Source: Desulfocarbo indianensis (GTDB lineage Bacteria; Desulfobacterota; Desulfarculia; Desulfarculales; Desulfarculaceae). From it: DNA of 64,000 bases. The stretch lies in NCBI GenBank assembly GCA_001184205.1, contig LBMP01000007.1:62001-126000 (forward strand), written 5' to 3'. Under the pieces are notes generated by a model, which saw nothing but the letters and a program-made list of their open reading frames with translations, did no database searches and was not told where the DNA came from. The position numbers and the translations under genes were made by a program. Numbering within the stretch: the first letter of the stretch is position 1; every line of letters begins with the position of its first letter. This document shows positions 9,002-18,297 of the stretch, piece by piece.

Positions 9002-9925
9002 GTGCCAAAGATCGCCGTGGTGTTTCCCGGTCAGGGCTCCCAATACGTGGGCATGGGCCAGGCCCTGCTGGCGGCCCTGCCGCCGGCGCGGGAGGTCTTT
9101 TCCCTGGCCGAGGAGGCCAGCGGGCTTCCCCTGCTGCGCCTGTGTCAGGAAGGGCCCCTGGAGGATTTGACCCAGACGGTGAACCTGCAACCGGCCATGG
9201 TGGCCGTGGATCTGGCCGTGTGGCGGGCCCTGGCCCAGGCCGGAATCAAGCCCGCGGCCGTGGCCGGCCACAGCCTGGGCGAGTACCCGGCCCTGGTGGC
9301 CGCCGGCGTAATTTCCGAGGCGGACTGTCTCCGGCTGGTGAGCCTGCGGGGCAAGCTCATGGACCGCGACGCGGCCGCCAATCCGGGGGCCATGGCCGCG
9401 GTGATGGGCAAGACGCCCGAGGAAGTGGCCGAGCTTTGCCAAAAGGCGGGCGGGGTGGTGCAGCCGGCCAATTACAACGCGCCCGCCCAGACCGTGATCA
9501 CCGGCAGGAGCGAAGACGTGGCCGCGGCCGGCAAGCTGGCCAAGGAGGCCGGGGCCAAGGTGATACCCTTGAAGGTCTCCGGCGCCTGGCACAGCCCGCT
9601 CATGCAAAAGGCCGGCGAAGACATGCGCGCGGCGCTCCAGGAAATCAGCTTCGGCGCGCCCGTGTGTTTCCATCTGCCCAACACCACCGGCCGCCCCAGC
9701 CAAGACCCCGCCGAGGTCCAGAGCGAGCTCATGCGCCAGCTCACCTCGCCGGTGCGCTGGGTGCAGAGCGTGGAGGCCATGCTGGCCATGGGCGTGGAGG
9801 CCTTCATCGAGGCCGGACCCAAGAACGTGTTGGCCGGGCTGATCAAAAAGACCGCGCCCGAGGCCAAGGTCTACAACGTGGAAGACCCCCCTAGCCTGGA
9901 AAAAGCCCTGGCCGAATTGGCTTAA
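9002..9925 (+). CDS. fabD: Malonyl-CoA:ACP transacylase
   Basis: A 307-residue enzyme that moves malonyl groups from CoA to acyl carrier protein for fatty acid synthesis. It shows the FPGQGSQ oxyanion motif at residues 8-14, nucleophile Ser91 in GHSLGEY, and the partner His in SGAWHSPLM. The start is GTG at 9002 with GGAGG 6 bases upstream. Unusually it is not next to other fab genes but 31 bases upstream of a ferredoxin:2-oxoacid oxidoreductase operon, and is probably co-transcribed with it. It may be a second or dedicated copy, but the family assignment is secure. Confidence 0.93.
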   Translation: MPKIAVVFPGQGSQYVGMGQALLAALPPAREVFSLAEEASGLPLLRLCQEGPLEDLTQTVNLQPAMVAVDLAVWRALAQAGIKPAAVAGHSLGEYPALVAAGVISEADCLRLVSLRGKLMDRDAAANPGAMAAVMGKTPEEVAELCQKAGGVVQPANYNAPAQTVITGRSEDVAAAGKLAKEAGAKVIPLKVSGAWHSPLMQKAGEDMRAALQEISFGAPVCFHLPNTTGRPSQDPAEVQSELMRQLTSPVRWVQSVEAMLAMGVEAFIEAGPKNVLAGLIKKTAPEAKVYNVEDPPSLEKALAELA

Positions 9926-9956
9926 GCTTCACAAAGAGGGGGCTGGAGAGACAGCC

Positions 9957-10184
9957 ATGGGAAAAGTGACCGTAATCAAGGACCGCTGCAAGGGCTGCGG
10001 CCTCTGCGTGGAGGCCTGTCCCCAGCATAATCTGTCCCTGGGCAAGAAATTCAACGCCCAGGGTTACGCTTATGTGCAGTTCGACAACAAGGGCAAGTGC
10101 ACGGGCTGCGCCTTTTGCGCGGAGATTTGCCCGGATTTGGCCTTGAAGGTATACCGCGAGGCCAAACAGAAGAAAAAGGCCTAG
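9957..10184 (+). CDS. korD: 2-oxoacid:ferredoxin oxidoreductase, delta (ferredoxin-like) subunit
   Basis: A 75-residue ferredoxin with two [4Fe-4S] motifs, CKGCGLCVEACP and CTGCAFCAEICP, and a Lys-rich C-terminus. In four-subunit 2-oxoacid oxidoreductases this subunit passes electrons from the thiamine-diphosphate site to soluble ferredoxin. It precedes korA by 90 bases and follows fabD by 31. Confidence 0.92.
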   Translation: MGKVTVIKDRCKGCGLCVEACPQHNLSLGKKFNAQGYAYVQFDNKGKCTGCAFCAEICPDLALKVYREAKQKKKA

Positions 10185-10274
10185 GGCCGCAGTGAAACCT
10201 ACCGGACGCCGAAACGTGTCTCATCGCCGCATGGGCGATGCGCGGCGTTCGCATTCCAGCGAATGGAGTTTGTG

Positions 10275-11336
10275 ATGGCGCAAAGGGTCCTGATAAAGGG
10301 CAACGAGGCCATTGGCAAGGGAGCCCTGGCGGCGGGATGCCGTTTTTATTTCGGCTATCCCATCACGCCCCAGAACGACATACCGGAGTTTATGAGCGCG
10401 GAGCTGCCCAAGGTGGGCGGCACCTTTATCCAAGCCGAGAGCGAGGTGGCCTCCATCAACATGCTCTTGGGCGCGGCGGCCACCGGCGCGCGCGCCATGA
10501 CCTCCTCCTCCAGCCCGGGCATCAGCCTCAAGCAGGAGGGCATCAGCTATCTGTGCGGCTCGGAGATTCCCGGCGTCATCGTGAACATGAGCCGCTCCGG
10601 CCCCGGCCTGGGCGGCATCCATCCCAGCCAGGGCGATTATTTTCAGGCCACCCGCGGCGGCGGCCACGGCGATTACCGCACCCTGGTGCTGGCCCCTTCC
10701 ACGGCCCAGGAAAACTACGACCTGACCATGCTGGCCTTTGACCTGGCCGACAAGTACCGCAATCCGGTCCTGATCCTGGGCGACGCCCTCTTGGGCAACA
10801 TCAAGGAGCCGGTGGAGCTGAAGCCCTACCGCAAAAAGCCGCCCAGGAAGGACTGGGCCCTCACCGGCTGCAAGGGCCGCCAGCAGCAGATATTGAAAAG
10901 CCTCTACCTGGCCGACGGCGAACTGACCGAGCGCAACTGGGTGCTTTGGAAGAAATACCAGAGCATGCAAAAGGAGGCGCGCTGGGAGGAATACCGCCTG
11001 GAGGACGCCAAGCTGGCCGTGGTGGCCTTCGGCTCGGTGGCCCGCATCCTGAAAAGCTCGGTGGACATGCTGCGCGACAAGGGCCATCAAGTGGGCATCT
11101 TGCGGCCCATCACCCTGTATCCCTTCCCCAGCCAGGCGGTCAAGGAGACCGCGCAAAGGGTGGGGCGGCTCATGGTGGTGGAGCTGAACACCGGCCAGAT
11201 GGTGGAGGACGTGAAACTGGCCGCCGAGTGCCAGGCCCAGGTGGATTTCTACGGGCGTCCGCCCGGCTCCATCCCCACCCCGGACGAGCTGGCCAAGGAG
11301 ATACTGAAGGTCATCAAGAAGGGAGGAGCCCGATGA
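10275..11336 (+). CDS. korA: 2-oxoacid:ferredoxin oxidoreductase, alpha subunit
   Basis: A 353-residue alpha subunit starting [22 protein letters not shown] chose ATG 10275 because GGAG lies 6 bases before it; an in-frame ATG four codons earlier has no such site. The family block [15 protein letters not shown] and the [25 protein letters not shown] region are typical of 2-oxoglutarate or related 2-oxoacid oxidoreductases. With B, C and D it decarboxylates a 2-oxoacid to acyl-CoA with ferredoxin reduction, or runs in reverse. The substrate (2-oxoglutarate or branched) cannot be decided. The stop overlaps the korB start (ATGA). Confidence 0.92.
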   Translation: MAQRVLIKGNEAIGKGALAAGCRFYFGYPITPQNDIPEFMSAELPKVGGTFIQAESEVASINMLLGAAATGARAMTSSSSPGISLKQEGISYLCGSEIPGVIVNMSRSGPGLGGIHPSQGDYFQATRGGGHGDYRTLVLAPSTAQENYDLTMLAFDLADKYRNPVLILGDALLGNIKEPVELKPYRKKPPRKDWALTGCKGRQQQILKSLYLADGELTERNWVLWKKYQSMQKEARWEEYRLEDAKLAVVAFGSVARILKSSVDMLRDKGHQVGILRPITLYPFPSQAVKETAQRVGRLMVVELNTGQMVEDVKLAAECQAQVDFYGRPPGSIPTPDELAKEILKVIKKGGAR

Positions 11337-12103
11337 GCGCCGTGGCCAAGGTGAAAATGGAGCAGGTCTTCAGCCCGCCCCGCGCGCTGAAGGGCAAGAT
11401 CAGCCACTTCTGTCCGGGCTGCCAGCACGGGGTGATCCACCGCCTGGTGGCCGAGCAACTGGACGCATCTGGGGTGCGCGAAAACACCATCGGCGTGGCC
11501 TCGGTGGGCTGCTCGGTGTTCCTCTATGATTACTTCGACGTGGACGTGGTGGAGGCGCCCCATGGCCGGGCCGCCGCCGTGGCCACCGGGGTCAAGCGCG
11601 CCCAGCCCGACAAGTTCGTGTTCACCTATCAGGGCGACGGCGACCTGGCCGCCATCGGCACCGCCGAGATCGTGCACGCGGCCAACCGGGGCGAGAAATT
11701 CACCGTGGTTTTCGTGAACAACGCGGTCTTCGGCATGACCGGCGGCCAGATGGCCCCCACCACCCTCCTGGGGCAGGTGACCACCACCAGCCCCTACGGC
11801 CGCCAGATCGAGGCGGCCGGCCCGCCCATCCGCATGGCGGAGATGCTGGCCACCCTGGAGGGCGCGGGCTACGTGGCCCGGGTGGCGGTGAACAACGTCA
11901 AGAATCTCATGAAGGCCAAGGCGGCCTTGAAACGCGCTTTCGAGTACCAGACCAAGGGCCTGGGCTTCGGCTTCGTGGAGGTGCTTTCGGCTTGCCCCAC
12001 CAACTGGAAGATGAACCCGGTGGAGGCCAACGAGCGAGTGGGCAAGGAGATGGTGGCCTATTTCCCCTTGGGCGTCTTCAAGGACGCCGCCAAGGGCGCG
12101 TGA
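11333..12103 (+). CDS. korB: 2-oxoacid:ferredoxin oxidoreductase, beta subunit
   Basis: A 256-residue thiamine-diphosphate-binding subunit starting [11 protein letters not shown] at the ATGA overlap with korA. It shows the iron-sulfur/TPP-associated HFCPGCQHG near residue 30, then the TPP motif GDGDLAAIG and the [16 protein letters not shown] block. It forms the catalytic core with the alpha subunit. The gene is followed by korC after 27 bases. Confidence 0.93.
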   Translation: MSAVAKVKMEQVFSPPRALKGKISHFCPGCQHGVIHRLVAEQLDASGVRENTIGVASVGCSVFLYDYFDVDVVEAPHGRAAAVATGVKRAQPDKFVFTYQGDGDLAAIGTAEIVHAANRGEKFTVVFVNNAVFGMTGGQMAPTTLLGQVTTTSPYGRQIEAAGPPIRMAEMLATLEGAGYVARVAVNNVKNLMKAKAALKRAFEYQTKGLGFGFVEVLSACPTNWKMNPVEANERVGKEMVAYFPLGVFKDAAKGA

Positions 12104-12130
12104 GCCGCTAAGGCGCGAGGGGATGATCAT

Positions 12131-12676
12131 ATGTATTTCGACACGATAATCGCCGGCTTTGGCGGCCAGGGCGTCATGTTGATGGGCAACGTTTTGGCCG
12201 CGGCGGCCATGCAGGCCGGCCGGCAGGTGACCTATATGCCCGTGTACGGCGTGGAGATGCGCGGCGGCACGGCCAACTGCACGGTGGTGATTTCCGATAA
12301 GCCGGTGGGTTCGCCCATCGTGCACGAGCCCTTGTGCGCGGTGGTCATGAACCGGCCCAGCGCCGAGAAATTCGCGCCCCGGGTGAAAAGAAAGGGCCTG
12401 GTGCTGGTGAATTCCAGCCTGGTGGAGGACCAGTACGTGCAGGCGCGCACCAAGCGCGTCTACAAGGTTCCCACCCTGGAAATGGCCCAGGAGGTGGGCA
12501 ATCCCCGCCTGGCCAACATGGTCATGCTGGGCGCCCTGGCCCAGGTGAGCGGGCTGGTCGACGTGGAGCAGGTTATCGCCTCCCTGCCCAAGGCCCTGGA
12601 CAAGCGCTATCACAAAATGATACCGATCAATAGTGAGGCCTTGCGCCGCGGGGCCGCGCTTATGAGCCAGGGCTAA
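12131..12676 (+). CDS. korC: 2-oxoacid:ferredoxin oxidoreductase, gamma subunit
   Basis: A 181-residue gamma subunit. The N-terminal IIAGFGGQGVMLMGNVLA and YGVEMRGGTANCTVVIS blocks are characteristic of this subunit, which helps bind CoA and completes the alpha-beta-gamma-delta complex. It is the last structural subunit before a regulator gene 37 bases downstream. Confidence 0.93.
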   Translation: MYFDTIIAGFGGQGVMLMGNVLAAAAMQAGRQVTYMPVYGVEMRGGTANCTVVISDKPVGSPIVHEPLCAVVMNRPSAEKFAPRVKRKGLVLVNSSLVEDQYVQARTKRVYKVPTLEMAQEVGNPRLANMVMLGALAQVSGLVDVEQVIASLPKALDKRYHKMIPINSEALRRGAALMSQG

Positions 12677-12713
12677 GCCAGGGGGTCCCTCGGGTCCCAG
12701 GTGGAGGCGAGAC

Positions 12714-13388
12714 ATGGACGAGGGCAAGAAGAACGGATACGTCGGCACCCGCCAGGAAAACGATTTCCTGGCCGGGGTGGACGCGGTGGCGGGCAACAAG
12801 GCGGCGGCCGGCGAAAAGGCCCCTGACCTGAGCGTGGGGCAGAGGGTGGCCCAGGTTCGCCAGGAAAAGGGCTTGAGCCTGGAGGACGTGGCCAAGCGCA
12901 CCGAGATTCCCGTGGAGGCCCTGCGGGAGATCGAATCCGGCGAGGCCAACCCGCCCTTGGGGGTGCTGGTCAAGCTGGGCAAGGCCCTGGACATGAAGCT
13001 GGGCACCCTGATCGCCTCGGGCGAGGACCGGCCCTACACCGTGGTGCGGGTTTCCGAGCGCCAGGACATGAGCCGCTATCCCCACACCAGGGAAACCTCC
13101 TACGGCTACTCCTATCAGGCCCTGGCCCCCCGCAAGCGCAACCGCAACATGGAGCCCTTTCTGGTCACCCTGCGCACCACCGGCAAGCCGGTGGAGCCCT
13201 CCTCCCATGACGGCCAGGAGTTCATTTTCGTGCTGGACGGCGCCCTGGAGGCCATCGTGGGGGATGCGGTGGAGGTATTGGAGCCGGGCGACAGCATTTA
13301 TTATGACTCCAGCATGCCCCATCTGCTGCGGCCCCACGGGCCGGGCACGGCCACCATCGTGGCGGTGATCTACTCGCAGCCGCGTTAG
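12714..13388 (+). CDS. XRE-family transcription regulator with C-terminal cupin domain
   Basis: A 224-residue protein. After a disordered charged N-terminus, a Cro/XRE helix-turn-helix covers about residues 40-95 (VGQRVAQVRQEKGLSLEDVA, then ALREIESGEANPPLGVLVKLG). A cupin fold follows from about 145 (SSHDGQEFIFVLDGALE and PGDSIYYDSSMPHLL, which carries its metal/ligand-type His). Such regulators sense a small molecule in the cupin. As the last gene of the fabD-kor unit it probably controls this operon. No matching palindrome was found at the 8875 promoter. Confidence 0.88.
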   Translation: MDEGKKNGYVGTRQENDFLAGVDAVAGNKAAAGEKAPDLSVGQRVAQVRQEKGLSLEDVAKRTEIPVEALREIESGEANPPLGVLVKLGKALDMKLGTLIASGEDRPYTVVRVSERQDMSRYPHTRETSYGYSYQALAPRKRNRNMEPFLVTLRTTGKPVEPSSHDGQEFIFVLDGALEAIVGDAVEVLEPGDSIYYDSSMPHLLRPHGPGTATIVAVIYSQPR

Positions 13389-13413
13389 CCGGATCAAATC
13401 AGACGCTTCGCAA

Positions 13414-13447
13414 CGCGCCGCCCCAGCCGGGGGCGGCGCGTTTTTTT
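13414..13447 (+). terminator. Rho-independent terminator of the fabD-kor operon
   Basis: An 11-bp GC stem (CGCGCCGCCCC with GGGGCGGCGCG) and a short loop, followed by seven T residues, 26 bases after the regulator stop. A textbook terminator. Confidence 0.92.
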
Positions 13448-13549
13448 CGGCTGGGGCGTAACGCCAAGGAGCCGGCGGACGCGTCCGGCCCAGCACTCAG
13501 GGGATGGATGGGCTCTGCCGCGGGGTCAAGGCGCTTGCGGGAATGAGGC

Positions 13550-13969
13550 TCATTCTCCGCTCGTGGCGCTGCGTGACACCAGGCGGCATTGATCCAGCAG
13601 TTCGCGCAGGCCAAAGGGCTTGGCCAGGAACCGGTCCACCACCTCCGCCGGGAGTTGGCTGGGCTGCCCCCTGACCAGGCTGAAGGTGCCGGAGATCATC
13701 ACCACCTTGATGCGGGGACGCATTTCCTTGACTTGGCGGCCCAGCTCGATGCCGTCGAGATCGGGCATGGTGTAGTCGGTGATCAGGATGTCGGCGTCCT
13801 GGCGGCGGAGATGGTTCAGCGCCTGCAGGGGCTGAATAAAGCCGCGCACCCGGTAATAGGGCCGCAAGGCCTTGGTGAAGAAATCCACCAACACCGGGTC
13901 GTCGTCAACCACCACCACCCTGGGCTGTGAGGATCGCGGCGGGCCCTCGGTTTTATGGTCGCTTGCCAT
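13550..13969 (-). CDS. Stand-alone CheY-like response regulator
   Basis: A 139-residue receiver-only protein. The acidic pair is in VVVVDDDP, the phosphoacceptor is Asp65 in LITDYTMPDLDG, the conserved Ser/Thr is in VMISG, and Lys117 is in FLAKPFG. No output domain follows, so it works through protein contacts or phosphotransfer. No kinase gene is adjacent; the CbrA-like kinase at 1371-4187 and the ZraS-like kinase at 24176-25717 are the only ones in the window. The first 14 residues are charged and probably unstructured. Confidence 0.9.
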   Translation of the reverse strand: MASDHKTEGPPRSSQPRVVVVDDDPVLVDFFTKALRPYYRVRGFIQPLQALNHLRRQDADILITDYTMPDLDGIELGRQVKEMRPRIKVVMISGTFSLVRGQPSQLPAEVVDRFLAKPFGLRELLDQCRLVSRSATSGE

Positions 13970-14265
13970 GAAAGTCCCAAATCTTATGATTGCATGAACA
14001 CATGCCAGCCTAAAGACCAGGGACGGGTGACAGGAGAATCCCCCTCCACGCTATAATCAGACCATAAGCCGCTCGCAGTCAAGCTAAAACCCCAATAATC
14101 ATAATTTACCGTAGGTTATCGTCTGATTTTAAAGACGGGCGGGCGATTGCGGGCGGTTTTCAGGCCGCGGACAAGGTGCTGGCGCCCGGCCGGGCTCACA
14201 CCCCCAAGCGCGCCGCGGTCGGTCACGCGCCGCCGGCCTTTGACGGCAAAAGCCGCCTGGGCCGC

Positions 14266-15420
<1,155 letters not shown>

Positions 15421-15502
15421 CAGCGCCTCCCATGAGAAAAATAATGCCTGCCAGAGCTTATAGAATCGCCGGGCGGGCAGTCAAGGTCGCGGATCGCCGG
15501 TC

Positions 15503-15552
15503 AGGCGCGGGGGAGGGCCCGCGGCCCCGGGCCGCGCGCCCTCCCCACGCCT
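15503..15552 (-). terminator. GC-rich hairpin after the thiolase/DUF35 operon
   Basis: Long inverted repeat (AGGCGCGGGGGAGGGC with GCCCTCCCCACGCCT) starting 20 bases past the DUF35 stop. There is no T run, so it may pause or attenuate rather than fully terminate read-through into the acyl-CoA dehydrogenase gene. Confidence 0.6.
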
Positions 15553-15571
15553 GAGTTAGCTGGGCAAGGCC

Positions 15572-16078
15572 CTATTCGTCCGGGGTCCACCACACGTCCA
15601 GGATGGTGTGGGTGGGGTTTTTAGTGCGGAACACGGCTTTCACCGGCATGCCGATGTAGGGCTTGCCCTCGGCGAGAAAGCCCTTGAAAATCGTGTCCAC
15701 CCCCTTGATCTCCACGTCGATCTGCCAGTAGGGCGTTTTCATCTCTATGCCCACCCCGGCGTAATCCACCAGGGTGTAGGTGTAAATTTTGCCCTTGGCA
15801 GGCACCCGGACCCATTTCATTCTTTCGTAGCAATCCGGGCAATCGGCCCGCGGCGGCAGCCAGGTGCTTTGCTGGGGGCACTTGGGGTTCACGCAGCGGG
15901 TGGCCATCAACCTGCCCTGGGTCAGGCCCTTGAAGAACGGGGTCAGCAAGCCATAGGTGTGATGGTGTTCCAGGGCGCGCGGCCAGCGCACCACCCATGC
16001 CTTTTTTTCATCGTAGAGCTTGAGGGGCTTGCCTGTGTAGCGGGTCTTGATCGCCTTTTCATACGCTTTCTTGGCCAT
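15572..16078 (-). CDS. Zn-ribbon/OB-fold DUF35 protein, thiolase-like partner
   Basis: A 168-residue protein with a rubredoxin-like zinc finger (Cys62-x4-Cys67-x12-Cys80-x2-Cys83) followed by an OB-fold (GKIYTYTLVDYAGVGIEMKT and later strands). DUF35 proteins form complexes with thiolase-fold enzymes, for example the archaeal thiolase/HMG-CoA synthase scaffold, BbsA with BbsB, and ChsH2 with Ltp2. This copy lies 18 bases downstream of a thiolase-like gene in the same operon, so the two almost certainly form one enzyme. It lacks the hydratase domain seen in ChsH2. Confidence 0.9.
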   Translation of the reverse strand: MAKKAYEKAIKTRYTGKPLKLYDEKKAWVVRWPRALEHHHTYGLLTPFFKGLTQGRLMATRCVNPKCPQQSTWLPPRADCPDCYERMKWVRVPAKGKIYTYTLVDYAGVGIEMKTPYWQIDVEIKGVDTIFKGFLAEGKPYIGMPVKAVFRTKNPTHTILDVWWTPDE

Positions 16079-16096
16079 GTCTGTGCCTCCCTTCCC

Positions 16097-17464
16097 CTAC
16101 CAGGCCTTGCGAAGGATGCCGACGGTCACGTGGGAGCCCACGCCGGCGTGGGAAACCCAAAGCGCCTGCCTGGGGTCCTTGACCTGCAGGCTCTTCCAGC
16201 TCCGGGGCTTTTTTTTGCCCGCCCGCTTCCACCATTTGGCGTCGCCGTGGAAGTAGTCGTAGCGGCTTTGCAGCTGCCAGAGGCATTCCACCGCCTGCCA
16301 GATGCCGGTGGCGCCCACCGCGTGCATGGTGCCCAGGAGGCCGCCGGAGAGGTTGGCCGGGCATTTGCCGCCGTGGTAGCAGTCACCGCTTTCCACGTAG
16401 TCGATCTCCTGGCCATAGGGCCTGAGACCGATGTCGCCGTAGGTCTGCACGTCGCTGATGGTGAAGGCGTCGTGCAACTCCACCAGGTCCAGCTCTTCCA
16501 GGGGGTCCTTGACGCCGGCCATGCGGTAGGCCAGATAGGCGGCGAAGCGCGCCGCCAGGAAGGACTCGAAGCCCGGCCAGCGGGGGTTCTCCTTGAGGAA
16601 CGCGTCGTATTGGCCCGGCTTTTCATTGGGCAACAGCGGGATGTCCATGGGCCGCCGGTCGGCCACCCGCAGGGTGTGGCTGCCGCCGGCGATGAACAGC
16701 TCCACGGGGTGGTCGCTGAGCTTGTAGGCCATCTCCTCGTCGCAGAGGAGCACCGCGGCCGAGCCGGCGGTCATGGCGCAGCATTCCAGGAAGCGCAAGG
16801 GGTAGGCGCTCATGCGCGATTCCAGGACTTCCTCGATGGTGTGTTCGCCGGGCTGCTGGGCGTTGGGGTTCATGGTGGCGTAGTGGCGGTTTTTCACCGC
16901 GATCTTGGCGCGCACCTCGTCGGAGAGGTTGTAAATCTGGGCGAAACGGTTGGCCATGGGCGCGTAATAGCTGGAGTAGATGCGCCCCATGCGGGTCTCG
17001 AAGTCCTTGCAGGCCGCGGTGGAGATGTAGAAGTTGCCGGTGCGGGTGTCCACCTCGTCCATGCGCTCCCAGCCGGCCACCAGGCAGCAATTGGCATAGC
17101 CCGAGGCGATGGCCTGGGCGCCCATGAGCACCGCCGAGCCGCCGGTGGCGCCGCCGGTCTTGATGCCCACGTTGAAGAGCGGGTCCAGCCCCAGGTAGTC
17201 GTGTATCTTGGCCTCGCAGAGAAGCTGATCCTGGAAATGGTCGGCGAACTCGCCGTAGACCGCGAACTGGATGCTGTCCTTGATCTCCAGGGGAGAAAGC
17301 TTCAGCTGATTCTCCTCCAGCATCATCTTGTAGGCCATCATGACCAGCTCTTCCAGCTTGTACTCCGGAAAGTACTTGCGGAAAGGCGTGCAGCCGCCGG
17401 CCACCATGAACACGCGCTTGCTCCATTTGGGAACGCGCAGGTTTCCCTTGCCGAATGTGATCAT
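16097..17464 (-). CDS. Thiolase-fold protein of the SCP-x/Ltp2 type lacking the nucleophilic cysteine
   Basis: A 455-residue thiolase-fold protein. The C-terminal half keeps LHDAFTISD, GGLLGTMHAVGATG (active-site His) and SHAGVGSHVTVGIL. In the N-terminal half the block that reads CATGSTA in human SCP-x reads GATGGSA here, placing Gly105 at the nucleophile position. A normal thiolytic mechanism therefore looks impossible. The closest known analogue is the steroid aldolase Ltp2, which also pairs with a DUF35 protein and performs a retro-aldol CoA cleavage. GGAGG supports the start. The operon is regulator, this gene, then DUF35. Confidence 0.85.
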   Translation of the reverse strand: MITFGKGNLRVPKWSKRVFMVAGGCTPFRKYFPEYKLEELVMMAYKMMLEENQLKLSPLEIKDSIQFAVYGEFADHFQDQLLCEAKIHDYLGLDPLFNVGIKTGGATGGSAVLMGAQAIASGYANCCLVAGWERMDEVDTRTGNFYISTAACKDFETRMGRIYSSYYAPMANRFAQIYNLSDEVRAKIAVKNRHYATMNPNAQQPGEHTIEEVLESRMSAYPLRFLECCAMTAGSAAVLLCDEEMAYKLSDHPVELFIAGGSHTLRVADRRPMDIPLLPNEKPGQYDAFLKENPRWPGFESFLAARFAAYLAYRMAGVKDPLEELDLVELHDAFTISDVQTYGDIGLRPYGQEIDYVESGDCYHGGKCPANLSGGLLGTMHAVGATGIWQAVECLWQLQSRYDYFHGDAKWWKRAGKKKPRSWKSLQVKDPRQALWVSHAGVGSHVTVGILRKAW

Positions 17465-17536
17465 AGGCTATCCCTCCTGCCTTGATTGTGAACCACACCA
17501 TCGCACCGGCCCGGCGAATCCGGGCCGGGACGCTTT

Positions 17537-18079
17537 TCACATGGTTCCCACCCACAGCACCACGGCCAGCCCCTCTCCCCGGTTGGTCACCGCCTGGTCG
17601 CGGGGCTCGGTCCAAAGGTGGGCGGCGTCGCCCTCGGCAAGATTCACCACCTGGTCGCCGTGCCTGAGTTCCAGGGAGCCCTGCAACACGCAGAGGATCT
17701 CCTGGCCGTTCTTGATGTTCCTGCGAACGGGGATGGACCTGCCCGGTTCTATGAAAAGCACGGCGCTGTCGATCACCGTGCGGTCTTGGGGCGCGCAGAA
17801 GCGGCGGGTGGCGAAACCGGTGTGAGGCAGATCCACCTCATCCCACTCGGCCCGGCTCACCACGAAGAGCCGCTCCTGTTTTTTAAGCTGGTTCAGCAGC
17901 TCGCCCGCGTCGGCGCCCACCGCTTCGCAGATGTTCATCAAGGTGCCCAAGGACGGCGACTTCACATTGTTTTCAACCTGGCTCATGAACCCTTCGGAAA
18001 TGCCCGCCTTCTCGGCCACGGCCTTCAAGGTGAGCTTGTTTTCCTTGCGGTAGCGTCTGAGGAGCGATCCCAAGTTCAC
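17537..18079 (-). CDS. XRE-family regulator with cupin domain controlling the thiolase-like/DUF35 operon
   Basis: A 180-residue regulator. The helix-turn-helix (LGSLLRRYRKENKLTLKAVA, SEGFMSQVENNVKSPSLGTL) fills the first 60 residues and a cupin domain (RNIKNGQEILCVLQGSLELR, AEGDAAHLWTE) the C-terminal half. I chose GTG 18079 because AAGGA lies 9 bases upstream; an in-frame TTG at 18097 has no such site. It lies 72 bases upstream of the thiolase-like gene and 50 bases downstream of a palindromic operator, which points to autoregulation and control of the whole operon by a ligand, perhaps an acyl-CoA or acid. Confidence 0.88.
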   Translation of the reverse strand: MNLGSLLRRYRKENKLTLKAVAEKAGISEGFMSQVENNVKSPSLGTLMNICEAVGADAGELLNQLKKQERLFVVSRAEWDEVDLPHTGFATRRFCAPQDRTVIDSAVLFIEPGRSIPVRRNIKNGQEILCVLQGSLELRHGDQVVNLAEGDAAHLWTEPRDQAVTNRGEGLAVVLWVGTM

Positions 18080-18132
18080 GATAGGCTTTCCTTGCAAAAG
18101 TTGCTGGCCTCTGGCCCGGAGTTAAGCAAAGG

Positions 18133-18159
18133 CTAATATTTGCCATAGGTAAATATTAG
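18133..18159 (-). promoter_or_regulatory. 27-bp palindromic operator of the XRE-cupin regulator
   Basis: CTAATATTTGCC, a 3-base centre ATA, then GGTAAATATTAG: 11 of 12 positions are symmetric. It lies in the promoter region of the minus-strand regulator gene and stands out as AT-rich in GC-rich DNA. Confidence 0.65.
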
Positions 18160-18297
18160 GCTTTTGTCAAGAAATAAGTGCCGCGCGACCCGGCCCGCGG
18201 CAAAAAACCGGCCGCGCCGGCTGGCGCCTTTGTGGATGCTTTTCGTTAACTATTTGTTGATACTTATAGAAAAGATTGCAGCGCCCGCGCGGGCTTC

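Noticed and set aside
11249-13006. Minus-strand open frame across korB, korC and the regulator
   Set aside because: Spans three real genes on the other strand and is His/Gly/Ala-rich without motifs.
15608-17485. Long plus-strand open frame opposite the thiolase-like and DUF35 genes
   Set aside because: Antisense artefact; it covers two well-supported minus-strand genes and has no recognisable sequence.
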